From assembly GCF_042453785.1 (NCBI RefSeq), contig NC_091675.1, positions 49,176,501-49,240,500 of the forward strand: a DNA stretch of 64,000 nt, written 5' to 3'. Positions within the stretch are counted from its first letter, which is position 1; each line of letters starts with the position of its first letter. Position numbers and translations under genes: made by a program. The stretch is from Malus domestica. Lineage: Eukaryota; Streptophyta; Magnoliopsida; Rosales; Rosaceae. Below the pieces are notes generated by a model that was given only the letters and a program-made list of their open reading frames with translations, was not told where the DNA came from and ran no database searches. Below, piece after piece: positions 39,033 to 51,042 of this stretch.

Positions 39033-40019
39033 TTACTGCAAATTGAAATTAATTAGCGATTCAGAGAGAGTAGAAAACCGAAGCCTGCAAACGAGAGTTT
39101 GTACGATCCAACTCAAGGAACCCTAAAAAACAAACAAAGAAAATTGGATGTAATATGAAAGATTGCAAAGCTACCGACAGGCCACCTCAAACACTAGAAA
39201 TCAAATCACCAAACTCAGAATCCCTAGAAATCGCCACTGGGAATGATCCTTCCTTTTCCTGCACAACATATATCGGTTAAGATTGCACATTAAACAAAGT
39301 GATACAAAAATTACTTGGAAGAAAAATGGGTATTCTCCGAGCAATTGGAGAGAAAGGGGGAGATAGAGATCCGAATTGCAAATAACGATCATATTTCAAA
39401 TGAGAGACAAAGAGCGATCCGAATTGCAAACAGCGATCACAAATTTTTCGACCATTATGAGTCGTGGGCTTGTGAAATGGGTAGGGTTTCTAGAGAGAGA
39501 GCGCACGTCAAATGGGTTTCCGAAATTTCAACAGTTGGCGCTCCAAGGCGGTCCATTAATTGCTAAAAAACCAAAATAGAGTAAATTGGCCAATTTGCCC
39601 CTGCTGTTAATTTTTCATTCATGCACAACATGTGAGAATAGTTCGGTCGCTTCATTCTTTAAAATAATCGAAAACCTTATATTTCTAAAATATAAACCTA
39701 TGCAAATATGTGTGATTCTAAATCTTTTGTGTCTAAAGGTCTAGCAAAGTGACGCTTTTGTTCACAAAGGAGAGTCATGTGGTGTGCACGTGATAAGAGT
39801 TAACATTAATTTGTATGAAATCTATGAAAAACTAACAGTAGGGGGAATCGACCAAAAAATTTAGTTTAAGCCCTTAATTTTCCAATTAAAAATTTCAGAG
39901 ACAAATTCGAAAGTTAAATGATAGTTCAGGGGGAAATTGGTAGTTTAGCCAACCGAAATATGTTAGACCATCTTCGAGTAAGATGCCAAATTAAAATATT
40001 AAATTTAACTTCTACAGTT
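39033..40019. repeat. flank between the 3' LTR and the Ty3 LTR, duplicate of 29288-30461
   Basis: The segment parallels the upstream copy base for base with a few percent change. It has one 90-base unit instead of two and has lost most of the left arm of the MITE. No gene is recognised. Confidence 0.75.
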
Positions 40020-42617
40020 TGTGACGACCCGTCCCGAATAAAATGTGTGAAAATGATGATTATGCCCTCGTTGGCTTGGAGACATGGATGTACGTATATA
40101 GTTTTAAATTATTTTTCTCTCTATTGTGATCAAATTGTACTCGACGCCACGAGAGCGTTGATGCTAGTTAGGGTTGAATCAATTTTCTAACGAAAAAGTT
40201 ATGACAATTAAAGATTGAGATTGGGTAGAAATATGTTTTTGGGTTGGCTATACCTTACTCACCAGTCACCTTAGCTCCTACAATCTTGAATCCAATCAAA
40301 ATTGGATTGGTTTTATTTATTTTGGGCCACTTAACATAACTCTCTCTCTCTTTCCCTTTCTCATGGCAGCCCAATTAGGGCCTTGTTTATTTTTCTTCTG
40401 ACCAATCCCATGCACACACACACATACACCCACACACGTACGCATCATTCTTCTCTCCCTCACCTTCTCGACTTTTCCTCGTCCGTACACCATAGCACCC
40501 ATACACCCAATCATAACAAAAATGTCACGGATTGAGCTTTTGGAAACCATCATCACACTCCTCTCAAACTCTCGAACCTAACCATACCTATAGGTTCTAG
40601 TTTTGGGTGAGATTTAGCTGTTATTCCACAAACTCCAGCACGGTGGGAATTTGAGACTCGTGAATCGTGGGCAATTCACAAGGTTTTAAGGCTCAAGGAA
40701 GATTTTATTCAACTCTTTAAAGATGCTAGACTAGCTTTGGGACAGAGTTGACGTCGGGACTCGTGGTTTTGAGAAGTTGCAAGGGTGGCCAGATTTTCCA
40801 AGGATTATTCTAACCCTTTTTCGTTGGCTTGAGGACCTCAAATAAGTATGGTTGTGTTATATTCTTCAAGAGCTTCAAGTCTATATAAAATTCATGAAAT
40901 TTGGTTGAGAAATGAAGTAGTTATAAGCTTTAGAAATTTTTCCAGAAACAGGTGACACAGACGGCGGTCGGCGTCGGTTTCCGGCGAGTCACTAGAGAAG
41001 AAAGGGGAATATTCCGTCAACTTTGATGAAATATACTGACGGCGTCAGGTAATTTTAATATAATATTCTAGGAATTTAACGGAATATTCCCTAACGCCAT
41101 TAGAGATTCCATCAGCGTGTCAGGCGCATGCCTGCGAGTGGCAGTCATGTGAGAGCGCGTGGGACATCGGAAAATTTTTCTAAAAATATGGGGATGCTCA
41201 TGGTGTTGAGTAGGCCACAATGGTATATTCAAACACCCCAATTGAGCAACATATGAGAAGTTATTAAATAGTTTTGGTTATGTGCTTAAAATTAACGTTG
41301 AATTAGTTGTTTCGCATATAGGTGAGATGTTTCCGGAGGACGAGCATAACCAGGCGAAACTCGTGGGTTACGACCCTGCTACATACTAGCGAGTGGGCTT
41401 TTGGTTTTCTATATATACGTATATGTGTTTTCCATTTTCCCAGAAATTGTTTTAAATGGATTTACGTTTTTTTAAATGCCATGTCAATTGCATTACATTT
41501 TAGTATATGCATTAGTATAGATATGCATATTATTGCATGATGCTGCGAACGCCCATGTAAGCTTTAGGTGAGTGCATATTGATGATAGTGATTGCAATGT
41601 GTATGGTTATGTTTAGATGCATTTAGCGCTTATTATCCTGCACCTTGGTGTTAATGCTCTTCCCGAGGCTAGGGCCTAGCCTTCATGTGATTGTTCACCT
41701 CTCGCACCACACGTTCACCTTGGATCCAAGGTATGTACCAGCCTATCATACATACCACATTAGGTGGTTCTGACTCGTAGGTAACTTGTGATACTTCGCA
41801 CAGCCTTCACGTGATCGTAGCACTTGAGCGTATCTATTTACCCCCAGCCTGTTGTACATACCACATTAGGTGGTTCCGACTCGTAAGTGACTTGCGATAC
41901 TTCTCACAACCTTCACGTGATCATAGCACTTGAGCGTATCTATTTACACTCAGCCTATCGTACATACCACATTAGGTGGTTCCTACTCGTGTGTAGGAAT
42001 TGGTGGATGAGCTATAGGCTCAGCTATACAGGTCATGTTGGGTGACTCTAACTAACATATCAGTTTACATTGACTTATTTCACCTGGCTTACTTATTTCA
42101 TTAATGAGATACTTGACATGGCATATACTTGGTTTTCACTACTCTCGAGCATGATTTCTACATACGTATGTATTATTATTTTCTGGGAAATTATACGGAT
42201 TTTATGATGAGGGGTTATTATTTTTGGAAAGAGAAATGGTTTTAAAAAGCTTTGTTTTTGCCTACTCACGTTTTCTGTTTTGCGCCTCTCCATGTTCTAG
42301 TTAGACATATGTGTTGGTGGTCTACAAGGACTCTACGACGGTTCTGATAGACTTCAAATAATTTAGGAATTTCCTTCATGTCTTGTATAATTAATATTTA
42401 GCTGGATGGACTGCATCTAGGTTACCTACGCTCTGAGTACTTGCATTACTACTTTAAACACCTCTGCACACTTTTATAGTTATCTTAGTGTAAATTAGTT
42501 AGTTTTGGTTTTTAATTACTCACATGTTCATATCATTATCACTTTTGCTTTGCACTCATGGCTACGTCACCCTTACGTGATGGCCAGCATGCCTCGATCC
42601 CAGTCGAGGTGTGTCCA
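40020..42617 (+). repeat. 5' LTR of a Ty3/gypsy element
   Basis: The 2598-base LTR runs from TGTGACGACCCGTCCCG to GGTGTGTCCA, two bases before a perfect initiator-tRNA primer site. It includes a CA-rich microsatellite near 40414-40438 and a tandem repeat at 41700-41990. The 3' LTR is not in the window. Confidence 0.8.
41700..41990 (+). repeat. tandem repeat of about 121 bp in the Ty3 LTR
   Basis: The phrases 'CTTCACGTGATC(G/A)TAGCA', 'CTTGAGCGTATCTATTTAC' and 'CATACCACATTAGGTGGTTC' recur two to three times with constant spacing. Confidence 0.8.
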
Positions 42618-42619
42618 TT

Positions 42620-42631
42620 TGGTATCAGAGC
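42620..42631 (+). other. primer-binding site for initiator tRNA-Met
   Basis: TGGTATCAGAGC is the standard plant LTR-retroelement primer site complementary to the 3' end of tRNA-iMet. It starts two bases after the LTR end. Confidence 0.9.
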
Positions 42632-42696
42632 TTAGGTTTGGCAATCCTACATATTTTGTGAGTATTCTAATCATTTTGATGTCTTATATCAGAACC

Positions 42697-43680
42697 ATGC
42701 CGCCTCGTAGAGAGCCACATACTTCTTTTGAGTCTAATTTCCTAGATATTGCCCAACTAGGTGAAGCTATTGCTAATGCTATTCAGTCATCGCTACATCC
42801 TTCCCAGAGAATCCTCTTGGAGACTGTATATCACTTAAAGTTGGATAATTTTGACGGTACTAAGGGGTCCGAGGGAGCTGAGCATTGGATCAATCATGTT
42901 GAGAAAACTTTCCGAGTGATGCAGCGACAGGGAAATCTTCCTAAGAACAGATGGGTCGAGATGGCCATTTGGTTTTTGGGTGAAGAGACTGCATCATGGT
43001 GGAGGCAAGAATCTTTTCAATTGACACCGGAAGAAGCTGCAAATTGGGAGATTTTTAAGCATTTATTTCAGAATATATTTATACCTCCGAAGTATTTGGA
43101 TCGTTAGAGGGAAGAATTCTCGCGTTTGAAGCAAGGGAAAATTTCAACTACTGATTATCATCAGAGATTTACTGATTTGTCTCGATATTGTCCGGAGATT
43201 GCTGCCAATCCTGCAGAGATGCTTTGACGTTTTAAGTGGGTTACTCGAAAGAAGTGGCGTTCTATGGCGACTACGACTCCCTGCTCTACATATCAGGAGT
43301 TTTATGAAGTTCTACTTTAGGTTGAGGACTCTGATAATGCTCCAGATGACAGTGATGAGGAAAAAGAAAAAGATAATAATAAGAAGAAGAATGATAATAA
43401 AGATAAATGCCAGTCATCATAGGGACCTCGCAAGACGTAGAGTTTTAAGAGAAGTAGTACTAGTTCCAGTTCTTCTAGTGGGGGCTCGAGTTCCACTGTG
43501 ACGCAGAGGGGTAGCAGTTTAGAAGGATTCCGCTTCTAGAGACAGAGAGATTTTAGTGGTTCTGGTGGTCCATTTTGCCGTAGATGTAATAATCGACATT
43601 TTGGAAAATGTAGACAAGGCAACAAAGGATGTTTTGTTTGTGGTCAGAAGGGACACTGGGCTAATCAGTGCCCATAAAGC
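42697..43680 (+). pseudogene. Ty3/gypsy gag with CCHC zinc knuckle, stops present
   Basis: The frame begins MPPRREPH and shows the capsid-like region of plant Ty3 gag (EHWINHVEKTFRVMQ, then FLGEETASWWR). A CCHC knuckle (CFVCGQKGHWANQC) appears near 43630. In-frame stops occur at 43105-43107 and several later sites, and the frame shifts between the capsid and knuckle parts. The copy cannot make full-length Gag. Confidence 0.85.
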
Positions 43681-44084
43681 CAGCAGAAGCCTCAGCCACC
43701 TGCTTTTCCACCACCAGTTCCTATTCAGCAAGTTCTAGGGCCTAGTGATTATACCCGACAGGTTATGGGGGTGCATATCATTATTAAGGATATATAGCTC
43801 TATATTCTAAAGGATCGTATCAATATCCACATGATCCATATCATCAGAGTGGTTACTCTCAGTATCCAGGAGGTTACATGCCATATCCACCATATCCAAG
43901 TGGTGGATCACATTGGTATCCAAGTGGGCAGTCCCAGAATGTGAAGGTTGCTTCTAGTAGTGCAGGATCATCGAGGTAGCCTAATCAGCTTGGTTAGGGA
44001 TGTGGTTTGCAGGGACATGGAAATCAAGCTACCAGAGGTTGTGGAGGATGGTAGCAGCCACAGGGCCATGCTCACCACATTACT

Positions 44085-46065
44085 TTGCAGGATGCGCAGA
44101 GTAATCCTGATCTTATTATGGGTACATTGAATACTCTTGGCCATTTTGCTAGAGTATTAATTGATTTTGGTGCCACACACTCTGTTATTTCTCATACGTT
44201 AGCCCATAAGACACAACCCTACCCTACACCTATTGGTTATGAATTAGAGTTTTCTTTGCCTAGGGGTGAGACATGTTATGTTAGCTGGGCATATCAAGGA
44301 TGTCCTGTTCTGGTGAAGGGCATCGTTATGCCAGTTAATCTTGTTCCATTAGATATTGTTGATTTTGATGTTATTCTGGGCATGGATTGGTTACATTACA
44401 ATCATGCCAAATTGGATTGTTACGAGAAGACATTCACTTTCCATCGCCCGGGCTTGCATGTGGTTACCTTTATGGGTGTGTGTAGTGGACTGAAACACGA
44501 CGTTATTTCTACCATGAGGGCTAAGTGGCTATTGAGGAAGGGTTTTCAAGGTTATTGGCTCACGTGGTATTGAATGAGGATACTCCTATCTGTGTGGAGG
44601 ATGTACGGGTAGTTAGGCACTTATCTGATGTTTTCCCTGATGATTTACCTGGATTACCACCAGATAGAGAAGTAAAGTTTACTATTGATTTACTTCCAGG
44701 TACATATCCTATTTCCTTAACTCCTTATCGAATGACTCCTGCTGAGTTGAGGGAATTGAAAACCCAGTTGCAGGAATTGGTTGATAAGGGTTTCATTCAG
44801 CCTAGTACTTCACCTTGGGGAGCTCCAGTATTATTTGTATGGAAGAAGGACAGGACTTTGAGGTTGTGTATCAATTATTGATAGCTGATTTATTTGACCA
44901 GCTTCGAGGTGCCTGCGTGTTTTCCAAGATTTATTTGAGGTCTGGGTATTATCAATTAAAGATAAGAAGTGAAGATGTCCCTCAGACGGCTTTTAGGACT
45001 CGATATGGTCATTACGAGTTCCTTGTGATGCCATTCGGGTTAACGAATGCACCCGTAACTTTTATGGACCTGATGAATCAAGTATTTAAGCCATACCTCA
45101 ACAGGTTCGTTATTGTCCTTATCGATGATATTTTGGTATATTCTAAGTGTAAGGCAGAATACACTCGACATCTCACTCTGGTTTTGAAGAAATTGAGGCA
45201 ACACCAGTTATATGCTAAGTTCAGCAAATGCTAGTTTTGGTTAGATCAAGTGGCATTTCTGAGGCATGTAATATTAGCTCAGGGTATTCTGGTGGATCCA
45301 CAGAAAGTAGCTGCAGTTGAAAATTAGGAGCAGCCATGAACTGTCATCGAGGTACAGAGTTTTCTCGGTTTAGCAGGTTATTACCGACAGTTTGTTAAAG
45401 ATTTTTCGACCATAGCTCTGCCAATGACAAGGTTAACTAGGAAGGAAGTTAAATTCGAGTAGAAGATGATTGTGAGTGGAGTTTCCAGTAGCTAAAGTAT
45501 TGTCTCACTCACGCACCTGTTTTGGCACTTCCAGACAAAAGTGGAAATTTTGAGATTTATAGTGATGCTTCCTTGAATGGATTGGGTTGTGTGTTAATGC
45601 AGCATGGCAGGGTGATTGCTTATGCTTCGCGACAATTGAAGCCCCACGAGATGAATTTTCCTACTCATGATCTTGAGTTGGCGGCCATTGTTTTTGCTTT
45701 GAAAATTTGGAAGCATTATCTTTATGGGGAAAAGTGCAAGATTTTCACAGATCATAAAAGCCTCAAGTACCTTTTCACCCAGAAGGTTCTTAACCTTCGG
45801 CATCAGAGGTGAATAGAACTTCTCAGTGATTATGATTGCACAATTGAGTATCACCCTGGTCGTGTGAAGCAGACGCACTTAGTAGAAAATCACACGACCA
45901 AATTAATGCTTTTCATGCTTGTCGTGTCCCTCTTCTCACATAATTAAGATCTATTGGCGTTGATTTGGGAGTGGAAGATCGGGAAGTAGCATTACTTGCA
46001 AGTTTTTGAGTTTGACCAATTTTGATGGATTGTGTGCTCGAGGCTCAGATGAATGATGAGGAATC
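44085..46065 (+). pseudogene. Ty3/gypsy protease, reverse transcriptase and RNase H; integrase missing
   Basis: Protease is visible with LIDFGATHSVIS, reading DFG where active copies have DSG. Reverse transcriptase follows with YRMTPAELRELK, then a frame change near 44880, then [12 protein letters not shown] and IDDILVYSK (the YxDD-equivalent metal site reads IDDI). RNase H follows at about 45522-45812 with [14 protein letters not shown] and TDHKSLKYL. Stops lie at about 45232, 45325, 45462 and 45810. Readable pol ends near 46065, in the RNase H-integrase linker; integrase and the 3' LTR are absent. Confidence 0.88.
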
Positions 46066-46069
46066 TCAA

Positions 46070-46456
46070 GAATAAAAAAAAAAGTTGTGTTGTTGGCTTC
46101 AAAATTGGAAGCAAAGTGGAGAATGACAATTTATGTAGAATTTTGGCATTTCCTTTGGAACAAAAAAAAACCACCTTTTTTTTGTCAGAACAATCTACGT
46201 ATGAAAAATTTTCTTCACTTACACTCTTGTTTAATTATGTCTATTGTTTTCGTTTGATTAGGCTAAACCACATATTGCGGTATTAGTAATAATAATTTGG
46301 TATTAAATTTGTCATTAACATAAATTAAAACTAAAACCTTTCATTAATAAGTGTAGAGAATACCACTATACTATAGATGCTAAAGCCTAATTTTGTCAAC
46401 CAAAAATCAAACTTTAGACCTTTTTAAAAGGTTTTTGCCCAACAAAAACTTAGTCC
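46070..46456. other. junction after the truncated Ty3 element, with duplicated motif
   Basis: From 46268 to 46456 the sequence matches 51885-52275, except where the second copy has a MITE. This marks the first of two tandem copies of the region upstream of lectin kinase 2; the CACTA element is inserted into this copy. Confidence 0.65.
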
Positions 46457-47199
46457 CACTACTACAATGTTGGCTTTAGGTGGCGGATATTAGAAAAATC
46501 CTATTGGATAAATTATATCCAGACATCATTTAATTAGTGGCAGATATTAGAAAAATTATGTTGGTTATATCTGACATAAAGTTCTGGCGGATATAAAAAA
46601 ATACTGTCGGTTATAACCGATAGTATTTTTGAATCTTTTTTTTAAATATTTTTGACAGATTTTGGCGGGTTTTAAGTTAATGGTGACGGTTATAATTGAC
46701 AGAAATTAATTATTTTATTATTTTACTTTCTGGCGGTTATTATTTTAGTATTCTGGCGGTTATAACCGACAGAAATGAAAATTTTATTATTGTAAAATGT
46801 TATATTGATTAAAAATAAATAAATAAACCCATATTAAATTATTTTTTTTCACTCATGACCCTAAAGTCTAATGAACCCAATTCTCACAAGCCATAAATTT
46901 TCTGAGAGAATAATAACAACATACTACAATCTTAAGCTCTATCATTTTTGTAATAAGGATTATGCTCCCTCACAGGCAAGCAACAAGATACAAAGAAATT
47001 CAAACAATTTTTTTCAATGTGTCACAAAGCACATTGTCTGGCACATAAACACAAATGAACATCTGGTGTACTCTATCATGTCTGATTTTCTTATTTTAAA
47101 ATGTTATATTGATTAAAATAAATAAATAAACACATGTTTTAAATATTTTTTTCACTCATGGCCCTGTCAAATATAACCAACATGAACAAAACAAAATTT

Positions 47200-48710
47200 T
47201 GGATGGCCGCTAGAATAATCTCTGAATGTTTTTTTTTTTCTGTTTGTGATTTTTTACACATGCTATCTTGGAGTTTATACAAACATATTTGACAGTTGGA
47301 TTGTTGAAACTAGTTTCGTAGAATGCATATCCTATCAAATTGATAGATTTAACAAACACTTATGAGTTAATGTTATACTTCCATTAAGTATAAAATAAGA
47401 TTTATCCACTAGTGTAAATATTTTAAATTGAAGATCGAATTCATTCATTGCATTCTTATAGGATTGAGGAGTGTAGCTGCAAAAAATCATCAAAATTGGA
47501 GCTAAAATAACCGTTAAATTGTGATTTTTCGTTTAGAACCATAAAAAACTTTTGTCCCGTTACCTAATATCTGAATGTTTATTTTTTGCGATTTTTTACG
47601 TATGCGATCTCGAAGTGTGTACAAACAAGTTTGACGGTTGGATCATTGAAAAACGTTTCGTAGAATGCGTATCGCATCAAAACGGTAGATTAAACCAACA
47701 CTTAAAGTTAATGTTATACTTCCCCATCAAGTATAAAATAAGATTTTGTGGTATCCACTAGTGTAAATATTTTAAATTGAAGATCGAATTCGTTCAATGC
47801 ATTCTTATAGGGTTGAGGAGTGTAGCTATAAAAAATCATCAAAATCAGAGCTAAAATAACCGTTAATTTGTGATTTGTTGTTTATAACCGTCGAAAACTT
47901 TTGTTTTGTTACCTAATCTTTGAATGTTTGTTTTTTGTGATTTTTTACATATGCGATCTCGGAGTGTGTACAAACAAGTTTGACGGTTAGATCATTTATA
48001 AAAGTTTCGTAGAATATGTATCGCATCAAAACGGTAGATTAAATAAACATTTAAGAGTTAATGTTATACTTATATTAAGTATAAACTAGTGTAAATATTT
48101 TAAATTGAAAATCAAATTTATTCATTACATTCTTATAGGGTCAAGGAGTGTAGCTGTAAAAAATCATTAAAATTGGAGCTAAAATAACCGTTAAATTGTG
48201 AATTTTCGTTTATAACCGTCGAAATTTTTTGTTCCGTTACGTAATCTCTGAATGTTTTTTTTTTTACGATTTTTTACATATGCAATCTCGGAGTGTGTAC
48301 AAATAAGTTTGACAGTTGGATCATTGAAAAAAGTTTCGTAAAATGCATATCGCATCAAAACGGTAGGTTAAACAAACACTTAGAGTTAATATTATACTTC
48401 CATCAAGTATAAAATAAGATTTTGTGGTATCTACTAGTGTAAATATTTTCAATTGAAGATTGAATTCGTTCAATGCATTCTTATAGGGTCGAGAAGTGTA
48501 GCTGTGAAAAATCATCAAAATCAGAGCTAAAATAACCGTTAAATTGTGATTTTTCGTTTATAACTGTCGAAAACTTTTTTTCCGTTACCTAATGTTTGAA
48601 TTATTCTTTTTGTGATTTTTTACGTATGCGATCTTGTATTATCTACAAACAAGTTTGACGGTTAGATCATTGAAACTATTTTCGTAGAATGCATATTTCT
48701 GTTAAATTTG
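47200..48710. repeat. four and a partial tandem units of about 350 bp inside the CACTA element
   Basis: Units start near 47216, 47569, 47923, 48246 and (partial) 48593, each with 'GATTTTTTAC', 'GTACAAACAAGTTTGACGGT', 'TTTCGTAGAATGC' and 'GAGTGTAGCTG' in that order. They differ by roughly 5-10 percent and by small indels, so the array is not recent. No coding frame is seen. Confidence 0.85.
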
Positions 48711-49499
48711 CCTAAATTTTTAAGTGCGAAAAGTAATTTGTGCTAAATTTTTATTTATGTTTTTAAAGTATTGATTAGACAATATTTAGTTTCTGTGATG
48801 ACATTTTCATTGTACAATTATCTTTTTGTTTCTTTATTGCATATTTTACATGGATTATTATCTATTAATCAAACAATTATTTATTTAATTTTTAAAAATG
48901 TATTCTATTTAAATACGTATTATTTATTTATTTATTAAACCAAATAATTATTATTTTATTTTTTTAAATCGTTACAAAATTTAGGGGGGAATTAAAAATT
49001 CGGGAGGAAATTTAAAATTTTGGGGGACTTATGGCGCTATTTTTTTCCTATCTAACTAACAGTAATAAATTTTCTGTCGGTTAAGAAATGTTTCTGTAGG
49101 TTTTAACCGATAGCAATGAAATTTTTCAGATTAAAACCTCTAAATTTCTTCCTTGCGTCGGTGCCTTCTCCATTCCCCCTCCTTCTCTTCTCCCCTTCTC
49201 CTACTTCCAACACCTCACCACCGCCACCGGCGCTGCTGCCACGACCACCCCCTCTCCGACCAATGGGTTCTTTCCCAACACACACTCCACGATGGGTCCC
49301 ACATGGTTATGGGCGGGTGTTCTGGAAATGCCCTATTTGTGTTTGGTTGTGAAATTTCGGATTCTTGGCGGCTTATGCTGCTAATTGCTTCGATTTTATG
49401 TGGGTTTTTTTAATTTGCATTGTGTCTAAGTGCTTTGCCCTATTTTCTGATTTTTAATTATTTTCTTAATCTACTATTTTCGCTATGCATTTGTTGATT

Positions 49500-50662
49500 C
49501 TTGTCAGGAAAAGATACGCGTCAAACTTCTGATTCCTTTTTTAGTCATGTATAATTTTTTGTACAATTCAGCTGGCAATCGTGGGGAATATAATCTTTCC
49601 AAAGAAGTAAAAGATGCTGGTTTTGGCATTGATCCTAAGAGCAAGTCCCCCTTAAGAATTTTGTGCTAGCACCCAGCACATTTATCTACTCAAATGAACA
49701 GTAATAGACCTCATTGAACAGTAATAGGCAAAAGCATCTCCACCCCTAAAAATACGCTAGCACTCAGCCCATATAATATTATATTATTTTATTCATATCA
49801 ATTAATATTTTATCATTTAATTTATTTTCTCTTTTTTCTTCCTTTCTCTCGAAAGGTCTTTCTGTTTCCTTCCCATTGCTTCCATTCCCTCTCCGGTCCT
49901 TTCTCCCCTTATTTCTCCGACCAACCGTCCCTCTCCCCTCCCTTTTTTCTCCATGTTTTCTTCTTCAAATGAGGAAGCTGATTATGCACCTGGGGAAGAA
50001 ACTGCCAAGGTCCGAGCACATAGCATATATCTTCTCAAAATTTCCAAAATTCTAATCAAATGGGCAGATTAAACAGAGCATTTAACATGCAATTGAGGCA
50101 TTGTTGATGGGTTCGGCTTCAAAATCCGAACTTGGGGAAGTGAGGCATACGGGAAATCAGGAAATCGGGAAGAGGAAGGAGGGATTTAAGATGGGGTGCA
50201 AATGAAGAAGGCGTACGGGAACCCGGAATCAACCTCACGGAAAATCGATCGATGGCCGTGAAGGCGCACGGGAAATCAGGAAATCAGGAAATCCGGAAGC
50301 GGCGCCCGTGAAGGCCGGCTGACGTCAGATGGCCCGGCATGTGTGTTTGTCGATTTTAGGCCGGTCTCTTGCCTGGCTTGGGCTGGGTGCTGGTCAAAAT
50401 GCACCGCTGAAATGGATAGCCTGGGTGCCGAGCTGATTGTTTGGTTGGGTGCTGGCCTATCAGTTCCCCGGTGGACTTGCTCTAAAGAAATTACATCCTT
50501 TGCTCGATCTCATGATACGAAAGGTTTGGAAGGACACGGAGGAGTATCAGGATTAGCAGGAGAGGTTTCTGTATCGTTGAAAGATGGTGTTGTTTCAAGC
50601 AAGATACCTATTAGGCAGACTATATTTGGCTTAAACCGATATGCAGGGAAACCTTCCAAGTG
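49500..50662 (+). pseudogene. captured N-terminal exon of a type IIB Ca2+-ATPase (ACA4/ACA11-like)
   Basis: Autoinhibited Ca2+-ATPases pump calcium out of the cytosol. A fragment of the N-terminal region is present inside the CACTA element: EKIRV near 49511, then GEYNLSKEVKDAGFGIDPK to 49638, then after an insertion RSHDTKGLEGHGGVSGLAGE and IPIRQTIFGLNRYAGKPSKW to about 50662. Reading continues across the insertion if it and one TAA copy are ignored. The pump body (membrane spans, DKTGT) is absent, so this is transposon-captured host sequence and cannot be active. Confidence 0.8.
49639..50482. mobile_element. PIF/Harbinger-type MITE inside the captured ATPase exon
   Basis: The element starts GAGCAAGTCC and ends GGACTTGCTC (perfect 10-base inverted ends, extended with mismatches), and is flanked by TAA on both sides (49636-49638, 50483-50485), the duplication typical of Harbinger elements. 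It is 844 bases long, with no transposase frame. Confidence 0.85.
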
Positions 50663-51042
50663 GTTTACATATTTTTTTTATTATTAATATATTTTCTGTC
50701 GATTTTATCCGACAGAGAATGTTCTTATTTATTCATTATTAATAAATTTTATGTTGGTTATATCCAACACAAGTTCTGTAGGTTTTAGAGTATTTTCTGT
50801 CGGTTTTATCCGACAAAGAATGCTCTTATTTATTCATTATTAATATATTCTCTGTCGGTTTTATCCGACAAAGAATGCTCTTATTTATTCATTATTTATT
50901 CATTTCTTGATGCTAGCAATTTTGTCACTTATTATATCCGTCACTACATCCATTTTCTATCGGATTTTAAGCAAAATCCGATAGTAATATACATTTCTTG
51001 TCGGTTTTTAAACCGCCAGTTATAGGTATTTTTGTAGTAGTG

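Larger units (their letters stand above)
46457..51042. mobile_element. complete non-autonomous CACTA (En/Spm) transposon
   Basis: The element starts CACTACTACAA and ends TTGTAGTAGTG, perfect 11-base terminal inverted repeats of the CACTA type, flanked by the 3-base duplication TCC (46454-46456 and 51043-51045). Subterminal regions are packed with 'GGCGGTTATAACCGACAG' and 'TGTCGGTTTTATCCGACA' motifs, the typical transposase-binding repeats. No transposase frame is seen in 4586 bases. It carries internal tandem repeats and captured host sequence. Confidence 0.9.

Noticed and set aside
47200..48710. CRISPR-like array
   Set aside because: Repeats of about 350 bases with no short spacers, in plant DNA inside a CACTA element, are a tandem repeat, not CRISPR.
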